A stretch of DNA of 64,000 bases from Certhia americana (Eukaryota > Chordata > Aves > Passeriformes > Certhiidae), in the NCBI GenBank assembly GCA_018697195.1, contig CM031878.1, positions 71,876,432 through 71,940,431 of the forward strand, in the 5' to 3' direction. Position numbers and translations under genes: made by a program. Below are positions 1 to 12,600 of this stretch, in pieces. The notes below the pieces were generated by a model, which worked only from the letters and a program-made list of their open reading frames with translations, did not search any database and was not told the DNA's origin. Each line of letters begins with the position of its first letter. Within the stretch, counting starts at the first letter, position 1.

Positions 1-46
1 ATAAAAAAAAATGTGTTTTTTGCCCGGGCACAAAAAAAAAATCTGG

Positions 47-79
<33 letters not shown>
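1..79. repeat. A-rich low-complexity tract at the window edge
   Basis: Two shorter A runs flank an 8-bp palindrome (GCCCGGGC, about 22-29), followed by an uninterrupted run of 32 A at 48-79. No retrotransposon body is recognisable upstream because the window starts here. It could be a plain A-tract or the tail of a retrocopy whose body lies outside the window. Confidence 0.8.
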
Positions 80-82
<3 letters not shown>

Positions 83-3000
83 CTGCTGAAATACTGAAAT
101 ACTAGCATACTTTATGGGACAGTCTTCCTATTTCCTTGAAAAACATATTTACTGTATTGTTCTTGAGAAAAATCCTGGATGACAACAGAACAACAGTGAA
201 ATATCTGCATTTTCCAACTGCCAATTGCAGCACTGTAATGAGAAACATTTCAGGATGATTTTTCATAGTCCTGAAATAATATGCAGATAAGCTCATGTAA
301 ATATGTGAACACAAGCATGAATTTGAAAACCATTTTAAAGGAAACTATAACATTGGTAGAGAAATATATCTAATAAATTGTTTACATTTATATCATTTAC
401 AATATATTCCTTCAAACACCCCAAACTCTATTTTTACTCACAGAGAAACAAAATAATTCAGATACTTTGATGTTACTGAGTATTTGAACATTGTGGTCAA
501 AGAATATTTTTATGTAAGCAATTACTAAACATAAATTTTTGAGAGTTGCAGCACATGCAGTTTAAAGGGAAATGTTAAAAAGGAAAGCTTTATAAAAAAC
601 GTTAAAAAATCCAAACAAACAAATGTAGTCAAATGGTCATTGTTATTTTATTTATGGATTCAACTATTCTCTGTTGCAATTACACATATGAATGTTAGCT
701 GTCTGTTAATACACACATTAGTGTGTGAGAAAAACCATAAAAAACTCATTAAACCCACAAAAATGGAGAAGAAATAAAACTTATTTGCCATATCCATTTA
801 GAATTCCATTGTTTTCGTAACTGATTAAGGCACACAATTACATTTGTGTTTTGCCTCAGAAGATGTTACAGATGTCTGCAACTCTGGTAAGGAGAGTGGC
901 TTAGTGAAAAACAAAGACTTCCCCTACTATTTGCCAGAAAATTGACTTTTGGTATAAAATCAAACCTTTCTCAATTTTCATTCCAAATTATTCTTTTTTT
1001 ATGTTCGCTAGTTAAAATAAATAGTTTAATTTAATTTAGAGTAAGACATATATATCCAAACTTTCCTTACAGCAGTTCTGATATGAATGCTTCATATGGT
1101 TTAGTCTTTTATGGATGAGACAAATTGCCAAAGGAAGACACTATGTTTGCCAGTGACATATTTCTGATAACCTAAAACCAAAAATATTTCTCTACAAAAA
1201 GTCCAAGATACAATTACACCCATTTCCAAAAAAACATTCCTCATGGCTATGCCTTCTCCCTGTCATTTCATGATTAATAAATACATCCTCCATAATTTTT
1301 AACCTAAGAAAAAACAGAATAAAAGTTAATATTTTGTACACTGAAAGGAACCTGTAAGTCTCAGTGACTTAGCATTATTTTTGCTGTTACTATTCTTATA
1401 AAGATGTGGAGAACAAGACTGGTGTGGTGAATTTACGCTCATCCTACCTCTGAGGAGACTGGCCCAAGGCTTTTATTAATTGGCACAATTCTTATTCTGT
1501 AATGGCAATAACTCACTGTTTTTAACAAAGAGCAGCCTTTGTTCTGAAGAAATTTTGGTCCCTGTTTGCTCTGTGACTTATTAAACACCCAAGACATCCA
1601 ATAGTGCTTTAAAATGCACTGCTGGACATGCCTCATTAACAGAAAGTGGATTTTTCCTTCTAATATGTAAATCCTCCACTCACATTTTGTGCCTAATTAC
1701 TTCCCACACATAACATTTTACATCCTTCTTCACCATACAAGACAGGCTGAAAGTGTATCCAAGGTCCGAATAATTCATGAACAATATTTATACTAACAAA
1801 TATTTTAATAAGCTACTTTGACCCAACTTTAAAGTTAACTCATAAAACAAACAAAAAATGTTCTAAAATGTGTACATAATTTATGGTGAAACATGCATTT
1901 ATTATACTTTTAAACACCTAACTTATATGTCAACACCTCTAAAATTGTGATGCCTTTAAAGCAATAAAGTACTTTGATTCTTATAGATATATCATAGTAC
2001 TGTAACTAAAGACATCAAGAACAAGCAGCATTTTAGCTTCTCACATGGAAACTGCCTACAGACTAACAGCAAGTGTCACTTCAGTTTAATGTCTGCCTGC
2101 TTTCAAGGATGTATGTCTTTCAAAACAGGGTCATGGTCTAATATGTCTTTCCTACTGACTTTTTTTCAAGTCTATTTAAGATGTCTGAAGGTTTGAGGAT
2201 ATTACAGATTCTCATTTCATAAAAGTGATAGTAGCATCAAAACACCTTGCTTGTTCAGTGCCAACAGAAAGTTCAAAGTATAAAAATACTGTGTGTTTTA
2301 TAGATGTGTAGGAATGGCATATTCTCAAAAGTTCCAAGTAAATAATGTTGAAAGGTTAAGAGTAAAAAAAGATGGTAAAAGGGTCTCTCATTTAATGGAA
2401 ACAGCGCAGCTCCCTGGATTTCTTCCAGTCCTAGCACTTGCTTGACTGCAGCCATTTAAAGAGCAGCTGGGCCTTGCAGCTATGCAGTCAACTCTTGCAG
2501 TCAGTTGTAATCCTCAATGTATTTCAATAACAAGACCTTTCACTGTGCACTGGGAATCATCTCTCAAAAATATTTACTTGCTAAACTGCAGTAGAGAGAC
2601 GTGTTTATAGTCAATGATACAATACAACTGTATTTTTATAAAGCTTTATTAATAATACAATGTCTAAAAACTTCCTATTGATTATATCTCAATTCAAAGC
2701 TGTCAAATGCTTTAACATTAATAACTATTAAAATACCTGAGGTGTATATTATCCACCTAGCTGTATAGATCGCACACTTGAGATACAGGCAGGTTGAATG
2801 ATTTTCCCATCTGTTCTCTGTGTGCTTTGGAGCATAACCTAAATATAGACATGTGGAAAAGTTCGAGTAAAATGCTAGCTCCACAAAAAGCAGAATAATT
2901 TTTGCTTTTTGATTCAACAGAGATATAAGTTTATCCTCAATTCACAAGAAATTTCCTGACATTAAAAAAAATCTGGTGACCTTCCCAATTACAACTCCAC

Positions 3001-6000
3001 TGGGTACAAGACAGATGCAACCCAACATACGGTAGTGAACAGGTTGATATAATCTCAGTTTTTTCTATGGCAACATTAAATTTCTGGGGTAAGTGGACAT
3101 GGAATAGCTTCAGGATGGACTCAAATATCTTTTTTCAGGATGTGAAAAATTAGGAAATGTAGTATGACAAAGACAATAGTTCAGGGTGGCACACATCTAG
3201 ACTGGAATTAATAATTTATAGAATGATCTTTTAGTTTGGTCTAGAATATAAATGAACGTGTCTATGTCATACTTGCACTGATTTTTCTCATTTGCAATAA
3301 AATTATGTTTAGTGCCTTTGAATTTAGAAGCCTCTCTTTCCTGTTTAACCTATTATCTAGGGTAATATAATCCTGTGGAGCACTTGGCAAGTCACTTTTC
3401 AACCATCAATCACCCCTAAATAGTGCTCTCTCATTTTAAATCAAAAGACTAGAACAGATTTCCCCTTTTTCTCCATCTCAGAGACAGCAACAGTCAATAA
3501 AGCCGTCCAGTTCAAATCCAAGATTTACAGCTGTCAGAATTTTCATACCATCTACTCTGCATTTCTAAATACAATATTCATATTGGTAGAAAACATGCAG
3601 TAACCACCTCTAGTAGCATCTAAAGGGATTTTAACAGAAGCCCAAATCTTGTCCAGGTGCCTGCTAATTGACCTACAGAGGATGCATTTCATTGTGTGCA
3701 GCCAGGCAGCCCTGTTTAGACAAATCAATAGAGAAAAGAGAATTTGGGAGTTTTTAAACAGAGGTCAGGGTTAATCTGCAAATGTGTTTTATCCCTTGAA
3801 GGATTTATATTAATCCAGTTTTGTCTCTGATACCACTGATTCAAAGCTTACATTAGAACTGAAAATCTTCTCTCTGGTGCCTTTTTATTTTTTTAAATAC
3901 TCAACTACTTAAATATGTTCCGCCCAACAGGAGGGCAAGGAGAATCTCCTGGTAAATCTTTAAGTAAAACCCACACGCTTTTTAATAAGTAAACAGATAT
4001 ACTTACTGGAGAAAAGAGGCCCCCTGATGAAAAAAAATCCTGCTTTCATTTCTTCCCTGTGTTGGATTTCTTTTGGTCTGTGTTTGCAGTTAGGTTTTTT
4101 ACCTTTTTTATTTTCCTAACTGAAACTTTGCCTAATGTTCTTCTATAGCAAAGAAAAACTACAAGTTTCTAATATAGGGATATAGTCCAATAACACCATC
4201 TTTGACAGAATTCAGGCACCTCTCAAAATCCAGGAGAACAAGATGAAAATCTGGCTGATGTCCATGACACAGGGTTTTGGGGAGTAGAATAGAACAATTG
4301 TTTTACGGTGAACCCTAGCAGAAAGACCATGGCAGCTGTTACAGTTAGAAATCTCTACATAAAATCAGGCAGGAGACAATTATCTATTCCATCTTTGCTA
4401 ATGAGGTCCTGAAAAGGACTGTACTTCCTCCCAGAGTGTTATCTCACTCCCTTGCTCTCTGGGGTCCCTCCTCAGAGCACAGAACCCTGAGCTGCCAGTC
4501 CAGGTGCCACAGAAATGCGCTGGAGCACTCCTGTCCTGGAGACACAGCCACACCAGAAAGGCAGATAGCCCCAAAGCACTGCTCTGGCTGGGACCATGCA
4601 CAGACTATAGCTCCCAAAACCACAGCTTCCTGTGCAAAACATGGGATGCTCCTGGGGGGACTCAGAGCAGAAAGACTTGAAACCTCTCAACAGCAGCAAC
4701 CTACCACGTACAAAAGAGCAGACTGACAGACTTGTCATCAGCCACATATCCATGTTTTACTCAGTCTGTTCTAATGCAGTCAAAGATGGTACTCTGCCCC
4801 ATTTCATAAATTCATCCATTTTATATAATACTAAAAGCCCCTTGCATGATTTTGCCTTATTCAAGGTACTGTAATATAGCAAGATTTCTGCTGTAAGATA
4901 AATGAAGTACCACTGCTCCTTCACTATACAGTCATCTCAGTTTCAGCCAGTCATGTCTTCTGCCCATAAGTTGACACTAATGGCTTTCCTTATCATGACA
5001 TTTATGGTTCCCATTATTTTCTGCAGCACTCTATTGATTTTGAGATCTATGGCTCCTACATGAATTGTCCTTCAGAACTCTGTCATTACTCCTGCTTGTA
5101 CAATAGGTACATGCCCAATGATTCAGGAACAAATACAGCCAGCCTAAGCATGTGAGGGCTAAAGAAGTGGAGGTACTCCTTTTCCTTCAGGTGAAATTCA
5201 GCTTACTTAAAATTGTAGGAATATTGACTTTTTAATGAATAATAAACACACTGACCATCATTATATTGATATTTTTTTCTCTCATCCCTAAATACCTCAA
5301 GCCTTACAATGCCCTCACAAACTAATTTTAAAAAAGTGTTAAAAACATGAAACTATAAAGCCTCCATATAAGAGTAACCAGAGCAAGAATTAACAGCATA
5401 AAAATGTGGTGGTCACAACGAAAAGAAGCCTATGCCAATCCAAGGCAAGACAGCTATCATTGCAGTCCAGATGGACAAACAGAACTTTGTTAAATCCAGT
5501 TCTGAAGGTGGAATTGTATTTGCTCCTCTCCAGCATCTCCTCTCTAGTATGGTGTTCCTTGGGTACCAAGTTCTTTGGTGAACTCGGGATCCCTTTTTTG
5601 GTGAAGGTGAGTACAACAACAAAGTTCAACACAGAGGATTTCAGTTTAGGCTTCACTGATACCTAATTCCACATATGTACTAAAGAAGACAGTTTTCAGA
5701 GAACAGAGAATACTCTTCTGAAATATTTCAGTGAGACCAAAAGCTCAGAAAATCATAAAAGCATTCTCTCTTCCCCTGGTATTGGCGGCTAAACGGAAAG
5801 CATACATATCCAAGCCTGCTTATGATTGTCAAGACTGAACTGGATGACTGGGTGCTCCACAGCAGGTCTTTATACCAGCAGGGTTCAAAACCCCCTGTGG
5901 CATGACACTCTCCAAAATCAAGAAGAGTTTACAGAATAACAGACCAAGTCTTGATATCCTAGCATATGGAGTCAAGACTCCTCATGAAGCTCCAGTTTAT

Positions 6001-7486
6001 GTTCCTTTTGTGTATTTTCCAGGTACATCTGTTCCTTCTTAGACTCATCACTCTAGATGGACTCTTTTGAAAATAAAAGCCTTCAGTAAGTCCTGAACTC
6101 CAGTGTGTGGTTTCTTTAGAAATGAGCCTGACATATTCCCAAGCAAATTATTTTAGAGTGGTGATCTCAGTTATCCTTCCTGAATATGGTGGTTCAAAAA
6201 CTTTTTAACATTTGTCATACAGACTTAATCCCATAAATTTTTGTCATCTCATTTGCTTTCGCTGCAGTTTATCACTGTACAAAAGCACTACCCACCTGCA
6301 AGTGGTTTACTTGCACATGCAGACAGGTAAGGTGTCCATTGCCAAGGGCAGCTGAGCTGTATTCAAAATCCTTCCCCAGCCTACCTCTACTTTGTGCTTT
6401 CAGAGAAGAGCCATGCATTTAAAATGCTATCATAAATAAGAGAAGAAAAATGTGTCTTCTAAATTAACATAACTGATGATATCTGTGGCTAATAATTAAA
6501 GCAGCTCCACATATGTGAACCCATTGCAGGACTTTTGAACCTGTTTGTTCCAAGTACATTCCACAAAGTTATGTACTTCCCCCCTTTTATTTCAGAAACA
6601 GTTCATCAGATAGCAATGTCAGGCCTGAATCTGGGTATTATTTCTCTAATAAAATATGGGTTTTCCTAAGAAAGCCCAGCATGGAGAGGCAGCCCTCCCC
6701 AGGCACCTTTCCTGTGTCTGCCTGGCAGTGCTCACCGCAGTGCTCCGCAGAGAGAAAGGGAATTCTGTCATCATGTTACTGTGCTAATAGAGTGTCTGCT
6801 GGCAAGCACCAGGAAGCCCTCCAGAAATATGACACGGCAAGATAAAGCTCGTACAAACTGAGAGACATAAACATAACCTACTTGTGTTAATCCTGTAAAA
6901 CCACAAGTATATGACAAGAGGAGGCAGCACTACAAGCGCTGTGGTCTGTGATTCTCCACTGCAGGCTTTCACTCTGAAGAGACGGGATATAAATGCAGGT
7001 GTGTCATCTGTTAGCAAGACCTTACTTCCATACTCAAGGTAAGGCTTCTTTGTACCTCAATTAGCACCCATACTAACTAGGCTGGTTAAGACCCACTTTC
7101 AACATACACAGAAAATAACACCACATCCATTATGTTAGTGATCAAAGCTATACAAGTTTGTAGATTGTTTCAAGGATCAAAGACAGTCTGTCAGACTTCA
7201 TTACCAGAAGAAAAAAGGGACTCTGACTTCAAAAGACATTGCGTTGTCCTTTGTTTCCTCCCAAAAATAATTTTGAAGGTGGTGAGCCACCTCAGAGCAA
7301 TCTAAATTAACAAGGTTTTTGACTGTACCTTCTAGATCTGGCTGCAGTTTGATCTTCTCATTCTTTTTCCTTTTCCTTTAAGTCTATCTTAAGTAAATGC
7401 TGATTGTTTGTCCCTCTGGCTTAATACTGGTGCACATTAAGGTATAAAAACTGAAGCGCTTCATCAATTTGCAAGTTACCTAAAAT
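80..7486. other. Unique A+T-rich non-coding DNA
   Basis: No gene, structural RNA or clear transposon is recognised. Open frames are short (at most about 96 codons), overlap on opposite strands and have no family resemblance. A G+C-richer patch at 4390-4730 is open in several frames on both strands. That pattern suggests low stop density from base composition, or an old repeat remnant, rather than a gene. 3640-3870 is a possible conserved non-coding stretch and is listed separately. Confidence 0.6.
3640..3870. promoter_or_regulatory. Candidate conserved non-coding element
   Basis: This is repeat-free sequence of balanced composition with no usable reading frame. It contains homeodomain-like cores (CTAATTGA, TTAATC twice, CAAATCAATAG) and a MEIS/PBX-like ACAAATCAAT. 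Developmental enhancers in vertebrate gene deserts often look like this. Such motifs are common in A+T-rich DNA, so the call is inference from texture alone and needs alignment. Confidence 0.2.
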
Positions 7487-7890
7487 TGTTCCCACTGCCT
7501 CCTGAGGAGAGGCTTTTGCCTATATTAAGGAGATATAAGAGGCTTCTCTCACAGGATCCCCTGTTCTGTTATGCCAATGTGTCCCTGTTTTGCTCCTTTG
7601 GTCAGCCCTGTTAATCCCTTCTCTGTCCCTGTGTCCCTCAATCACTCCTTCCCAATTTCCCCATTGGCTCACATACCCCAATCCCACCTTTTTAGCCCAA
7701 TGCCCCGTGACAATTGGTCCCTGATGCTCTCCCAGGCCCCAGCACCCATATACTTACACCTGAACACTTCCCATGAGCCCTGCCTTTGACCCTGGACTGC
7801 CTGCATGTGTGGCTGGAATAAACATCTCTCTGGAACCCATACAAAGGCCCTTCCTACTTCTCCTTACCATCACCACATCATCAGCTGCCT
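7487..7890 (+). mobile_element. Probable endogenous-retrovirus LTR, plus orientation
   Basis: This C-rich segment in A+T-rich surroundings has LTR architecture. It carries repeated CCAATCCC and CAATTGGTCCCTGA-type boxes at about 7675-7720, a G+C-richer promoter-like stretch, then GGAATAAACATCTCTCTGG, giving an AATAAA signal near 7817. A pyrimidine-rich tail follows. The sequence after the signal (ACCCATACAAAGGCCCTTCC) resembles the R/U5 end I associate with a common passerine LTR family. Both ends are approximate: a TGTTCC at 7487 could be the start, but I found no target-site duplication. No gag or pol lies beside it, so it would be a solo or partial LTR. Confidence 0.5.
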
Positions 7891-9460
7891 CCCCAATTGT
7901 TTTGTCTTGTTTACTGCAATATTGTCTGCAAAAGGCTATTTGAAAATATCTTTACTTAGTTTTTCTGTTTCCCTGACTGAAATGATGCCTTCCATCAGAT
8001 TCACAGAACTAATTGTATTAATAGTGAATAAAAATAATACCAAGATTAGAAGATGTTGATGCTGTTGGGATGTAATTCTTACGGATGCCTTTTTGTAGGG
8101 GAGTTTTGAAAGCATTCACATTTTCCTGGCTGCTTTAAATATTTTTAAACTATTACATAAGCAAGTTTTTAGGGTTTTTATAATTACCCACAAGGCAAAA
8201 TCTCAGCCAGCCACACAAAGATCCAAACCTGAATACATTTTTTCATATGTCAACACTAAAACTAGTAAAACACTATAAAGGTTCTCCTACACCCAGGGCT
8301 AATTTACACTGTCAGTGAAGTGTCCATTGACAGTTCCCATAGTCTCCATTATAAATAAGCTAACAGAGCTGAATCAACAGCACTGAGAAGTCGATTCATT
8401 CTAGTGCAGGACAAAGACAAAGTATGGATTTTCATCCAATTCACTTTCTTTACAACTATCAGTCATCTAGATGCCACTGAAGAAGTGTGCCCTTTTTTTG
8501 GCCTCTGGGTCTAGTTTTACATTGCAGGAACTGGGAAATGGGTGACTTGAACAGATTTTTCTACCTTTAAATATTTAGCTAAAATATTTAATAGCAAGGT
8601 GCTGATTTACCACCTCTTGGGCTCTTATCTCATGGGTGAGATAGTCACCCATCCATCTGAAGTTACCTTCTAGATATCTGGTAACATCCCCTTCTTAACA
8701 TGTTATTCCTATTCCTATTACTCTGTGGATTAATATCACTGTAAATAAATTCCCAAAATTTACTTCAAGGTGACTCCTCGGGCACAGTCAATATTAGTGA
8801 TGTCAAAACTATGGTGGAAAAAGATCTACACATTTGCACTGAGAAATGTAAATGCTTGTAGAAACACTAAGATAAAACAAACGCCCTAGACAGAGTGTGC
8901 TGGACAGACACTGCAGCAATGGAGTTATCAGCAAAGCCAATGTCTGAAATGGATTTTATATGTTATAAAGTGGTATTTAATAACAAAGCAGTAGGTCCAC
9001 AAGTGCTCAAAGATAAGGAAAAATAGAAAAGCATTCAGCCAAGCGTTTCCTTTCCCTTTCCTTTTCCTTGAATTTTTTCTTTTACCTAACATCTAAAACT
9101 TCTTGTTTTGCACAGACATCACAGATTGATGTGAGGCAAGGAGGTTGCTCTCAAACCACCAGAATACCCTTCCAAATAAAAATATTTTGTTGCATAATAT
9201 TTTAGACTACATAGATCAACTAAATCTGGTTCCTGGCCACTCCATATTATACGTCATGGTTTTTCCCATGATAATCCCTGAAGTATCATCTAAAATTTGA
9301 GTGGCATAAACTAATTAGCAAGCTTAATAACAAACAGCCAAAATGTGAAACTGCAAACAATGCCTGAAAGAGATGTTTAGTCTTTGACTTTGACTCTCTG
9401 CCTACTTTAATACCCCCACCTTTGCTCTTTCTCAAGTGTTCACATGGAGATAGACCTATG
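7891..9460. other. Unique non-coding DNA
   Basis: I see no gene, repeat or structured RNA in this stretch. Confidence 0.6.
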
Positions 9461-9622
9461 CATACTTTTTAAATATATATAAACATATATAAAAAGCATA
9501 TGCGCACATATGAATATATAGAGACAGATGTCACCACATTCTTTTAAAAAAGAAAAAAGGTATAGATATATATAGATATATATAGATATAGATATAGATA
9601 TAGATGATATAGATAGATATAA
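9461..9622. repeat. AT-rich and TAGATA microsatellite
   Basis: 9461-9530 is an irregular TATA/CATA tract. 9561-9622 is a cleaner repeat of TAGATA and TATATAGA units with one interruption (GATGATAT). On the minus strand it reads as a run of Ile and Tyr codons, which creates a spurious open frame. Tract length is likely to vary between individuals. Confidence 0.85.
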
Positions 9623-12600
9623 AAATTGAGACTCTTCTCTTCAGGATTTTCTTTAAGCTCTTCTTGCTTAAAATGTGTCTTCTCTGTTCAGGATGGCTGG
9701 ATGCATTCCTAAATTCACTTTCACTTCTGATTACATGCAATTTTTTTTTTAAAGGACATTTTTGAAGTAATAACTGTGAGCTGCAAATGTGAGTAGTGTG
9801 AAGTCCCCAACAGGCATGGTGGAGTGAGGAGGTAGATCATAGCACATGGCAATCTCCAGACTTTCATCATAATGTGCCAATAGCAAACCATTTTAAGTGG
9901 GCAAGAAGGCAACCTCTTTGAGAGTCAGGACATAAGGGAAATCTGTTGGGATTTCTTGGCATTAATATACTTCTAAAGACAAGACATAATTTTAAACTCT
10001 TCACAGCTATCTTGATTCCAAACGGTGAAACTTTATCCAATTTTAATGACTTTTAGATTTGCTTCCTCACAAAAATCATAGACAGAATCAATAAGAACAG
10101 AACAGCAACAAGCATGTGATTCAATTTCTTCTCTGCATGTACAACAAACACACACATACATCGATCTTAAGAGGTCTGTTATTTGGCCTCAGGTAAAGGA
10201 AAGCAAATTCAGGATTTAATAATCAACTTCTTCATGTCTACACTCTGAATTCTATTGTTAAATCTTGAAAACAATGGTGAAAACTTCTCTCTGTAATGAG
10301 CAACATCAAAAAGTCAGGCAGTCTGCAAGCATTTTCCTGCCTCAGCCTGCATAAATAAAGGGTTGCTTCTCGTACAAGAATGATATGAGGCTGTTCTGCA
10401 GCAGTTCATGGCTCAGAATGTCACTTTGACAGCTGGAAGTGACCTTGACACCAAAACTTTCAAGGTAAGGGCATGGACTTCTGGTTTGGGAAATATAGGA
10501 AATGATGAATTATTTTTTATATATGTTTCATAAGAAAAGTGTGAAATTCATTTTCTTGTCCCATTTATTTCTGCCTCCCTTTGCATATAATACTGGTTTG
10601 CTCACAGAAAAGGATTAGTGCAATCAACCATATGACTCTTGGTAACTTTAATGATTTTTCTGCATAGTCTGGGCCAATGACTGGCTATGCAATTAGTGAA
10701 AACAGTTCAGTAACTGCTTAAGATCCATTCAGTTGAGAGCACGACTTAGATATTTACTTCTCTGTAAGACTACGTTTCCGCTCTTGAAAATGTTGCACAT
10801 AAAACCTAGTCTTATGAAGCATTCTAGAATAGGATGTTTTCTTGGTTTAAAATCTAGTTTTGTCTTTCATGACTATAAAAGCAACAGAGAGTTAAAGCTG
10901 AACAAAGACCAAGCTTGGACAGCAGTAGTCATAAAAACCATCTGCACAAAGAAAGCATTGGTTTTGCTCCCACTTGCCCTATCCTTTTCTTCATTTTTCC
11001 TTTTCCCACTCACTTCCTCAGCTAGCTGGCCTGACTGGTTAAAAACAAAAATTGACTTCATATATTGTCATCTTTAGGTTTTACAACAGTTCTTTATGCA
11101 AACAATGTTCAATTCCCAAATAGTTGCAGCATTCTTGAGGACCACAGGCTGTTTGTATTCATCAGTGCAGAGCAATGAGCAGAATCCTAAGTTAATGGCC
11201 ACCTTGCTCATTACACACAAGCTGGCTGAATGTAACAGCCTCGTGGGAGCCAAGTGCTGTTTGCTGCTGGTTAGACAATGCATTAAAACATGATTCTAGT
11301 TAGTAAAGGGCATTCAGATACCACACAAGGGACACTACACCTCCACCTGTGAAATGGTCTCCTATAAAGTACTCACAGGTTTCTTTAAACATGAAACTGC
11401 TTCAGAAAGAATATTATTAGTGGTGAAGGCAAAGGAGTGAGTAATGATTTATACAGAAATTTCTTTCAAGGTCTACAACAGAGTTTCAGAGTCAGGGCAG
11501 AAGCAATTCTGTGATTCACCCAGGGGTCACAATACCATATTTTGGTGCACTTGGCTTTATGCCATAACAAGCAAAAGTTGTCTCCCTTTACTTTTTCATT
11601 TGTGCAGTACAACCTGGGTGACAGCTTTCTCTGAGAAAGAAACTCCTTGTGGTCTCTGGGCCCAGGAGAAGAAAGCTATTTTTCTCAAAAAATATCTTGA
11701 AAACACCAGATGTTTGAATAGGAAATGTGGTAAACAAGGACCTCATCTACTTGGAAAGGCAACTGGGAGCAGCTCATCACAGATGTGTTCTGGATGATCA
11801 GAAACCTCTTGCCATAAAATTTCTGTTTTTTTCTTTTTAGAAAAAAAATCATAATGTGTCCTTTAATGTGACTTACTAGCAGACCACCATTTGGCTCTTC
11901 CAAATATGGTCCTGTCATGCGACACACATGACCTTTTTTGACAATTAAAAATAATGAACCTTGGATTGAAAAATGAGTTGAAAATAGTTTTAGAGACAAG
12001 CCAGTTGGCAGAACACAACCATCAGAAAATATCTCAAAAAATATTTCACCTACCCACACAATCTCCCTGTGAGACTGTTCTGAGAAAGATGTTACACACT
12101 GCTCCATAGCTATTTGTGCTTGGTGATAAAAGCAGAATAGTGGGGTTCAAGGAGACCCTGTGGAAAGATTAGTAGAGGGGAAAATAACAAAAGCCAAAAT
12201 GAGTTGGTTGTTTGTTGGCAAAGGTTGTTGCTTGCTAGAATGTATGGCATGTACGTAGCTAGGCAGGAAGGACAGGGTGATCTCAGAATAATTCTGTGTG
12301 CTTTAATTTTCATGAAATTCAGCAGTTTATTTCACCAATCTAATGTAGTTCATTAACAGAAATACATGCCTGCACAGATAAATTTAATCAAAAATAAGAT
12401 GTAGTAATTTTGCTGATCATTTATTTACAGGAAAAATGCATCTGGTTTAGGTGTCAATTAATTTTTGTTTTCTTCTGCTTGTATGGGGCACTGCCTTGAA
12501 TCTGAAGAAATGAATGGACTCTGGAGCATCCTGACCCGAATGTCTGGGAGATCTGAGAGGCAAAAAAGAGCTGGCACTCAGGGTGAAAAGACAAGAAACG

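Noticed and set aside
4390..4753. Multi-frame open patch, possible gene or LTR
   Set aside because: Open on both strands with no domain. Some text looks LTR-like, but I could not find termini, a TATA/AATAAA pair or a duplication.
11444..12107. Overlapping 117- and 140-codon frames on opposite strands
   Set aside because: Neither has recognisable motifs, and similar lengths occur elsewhere in the window by chance. There are no splice or promoter signals that single them out.
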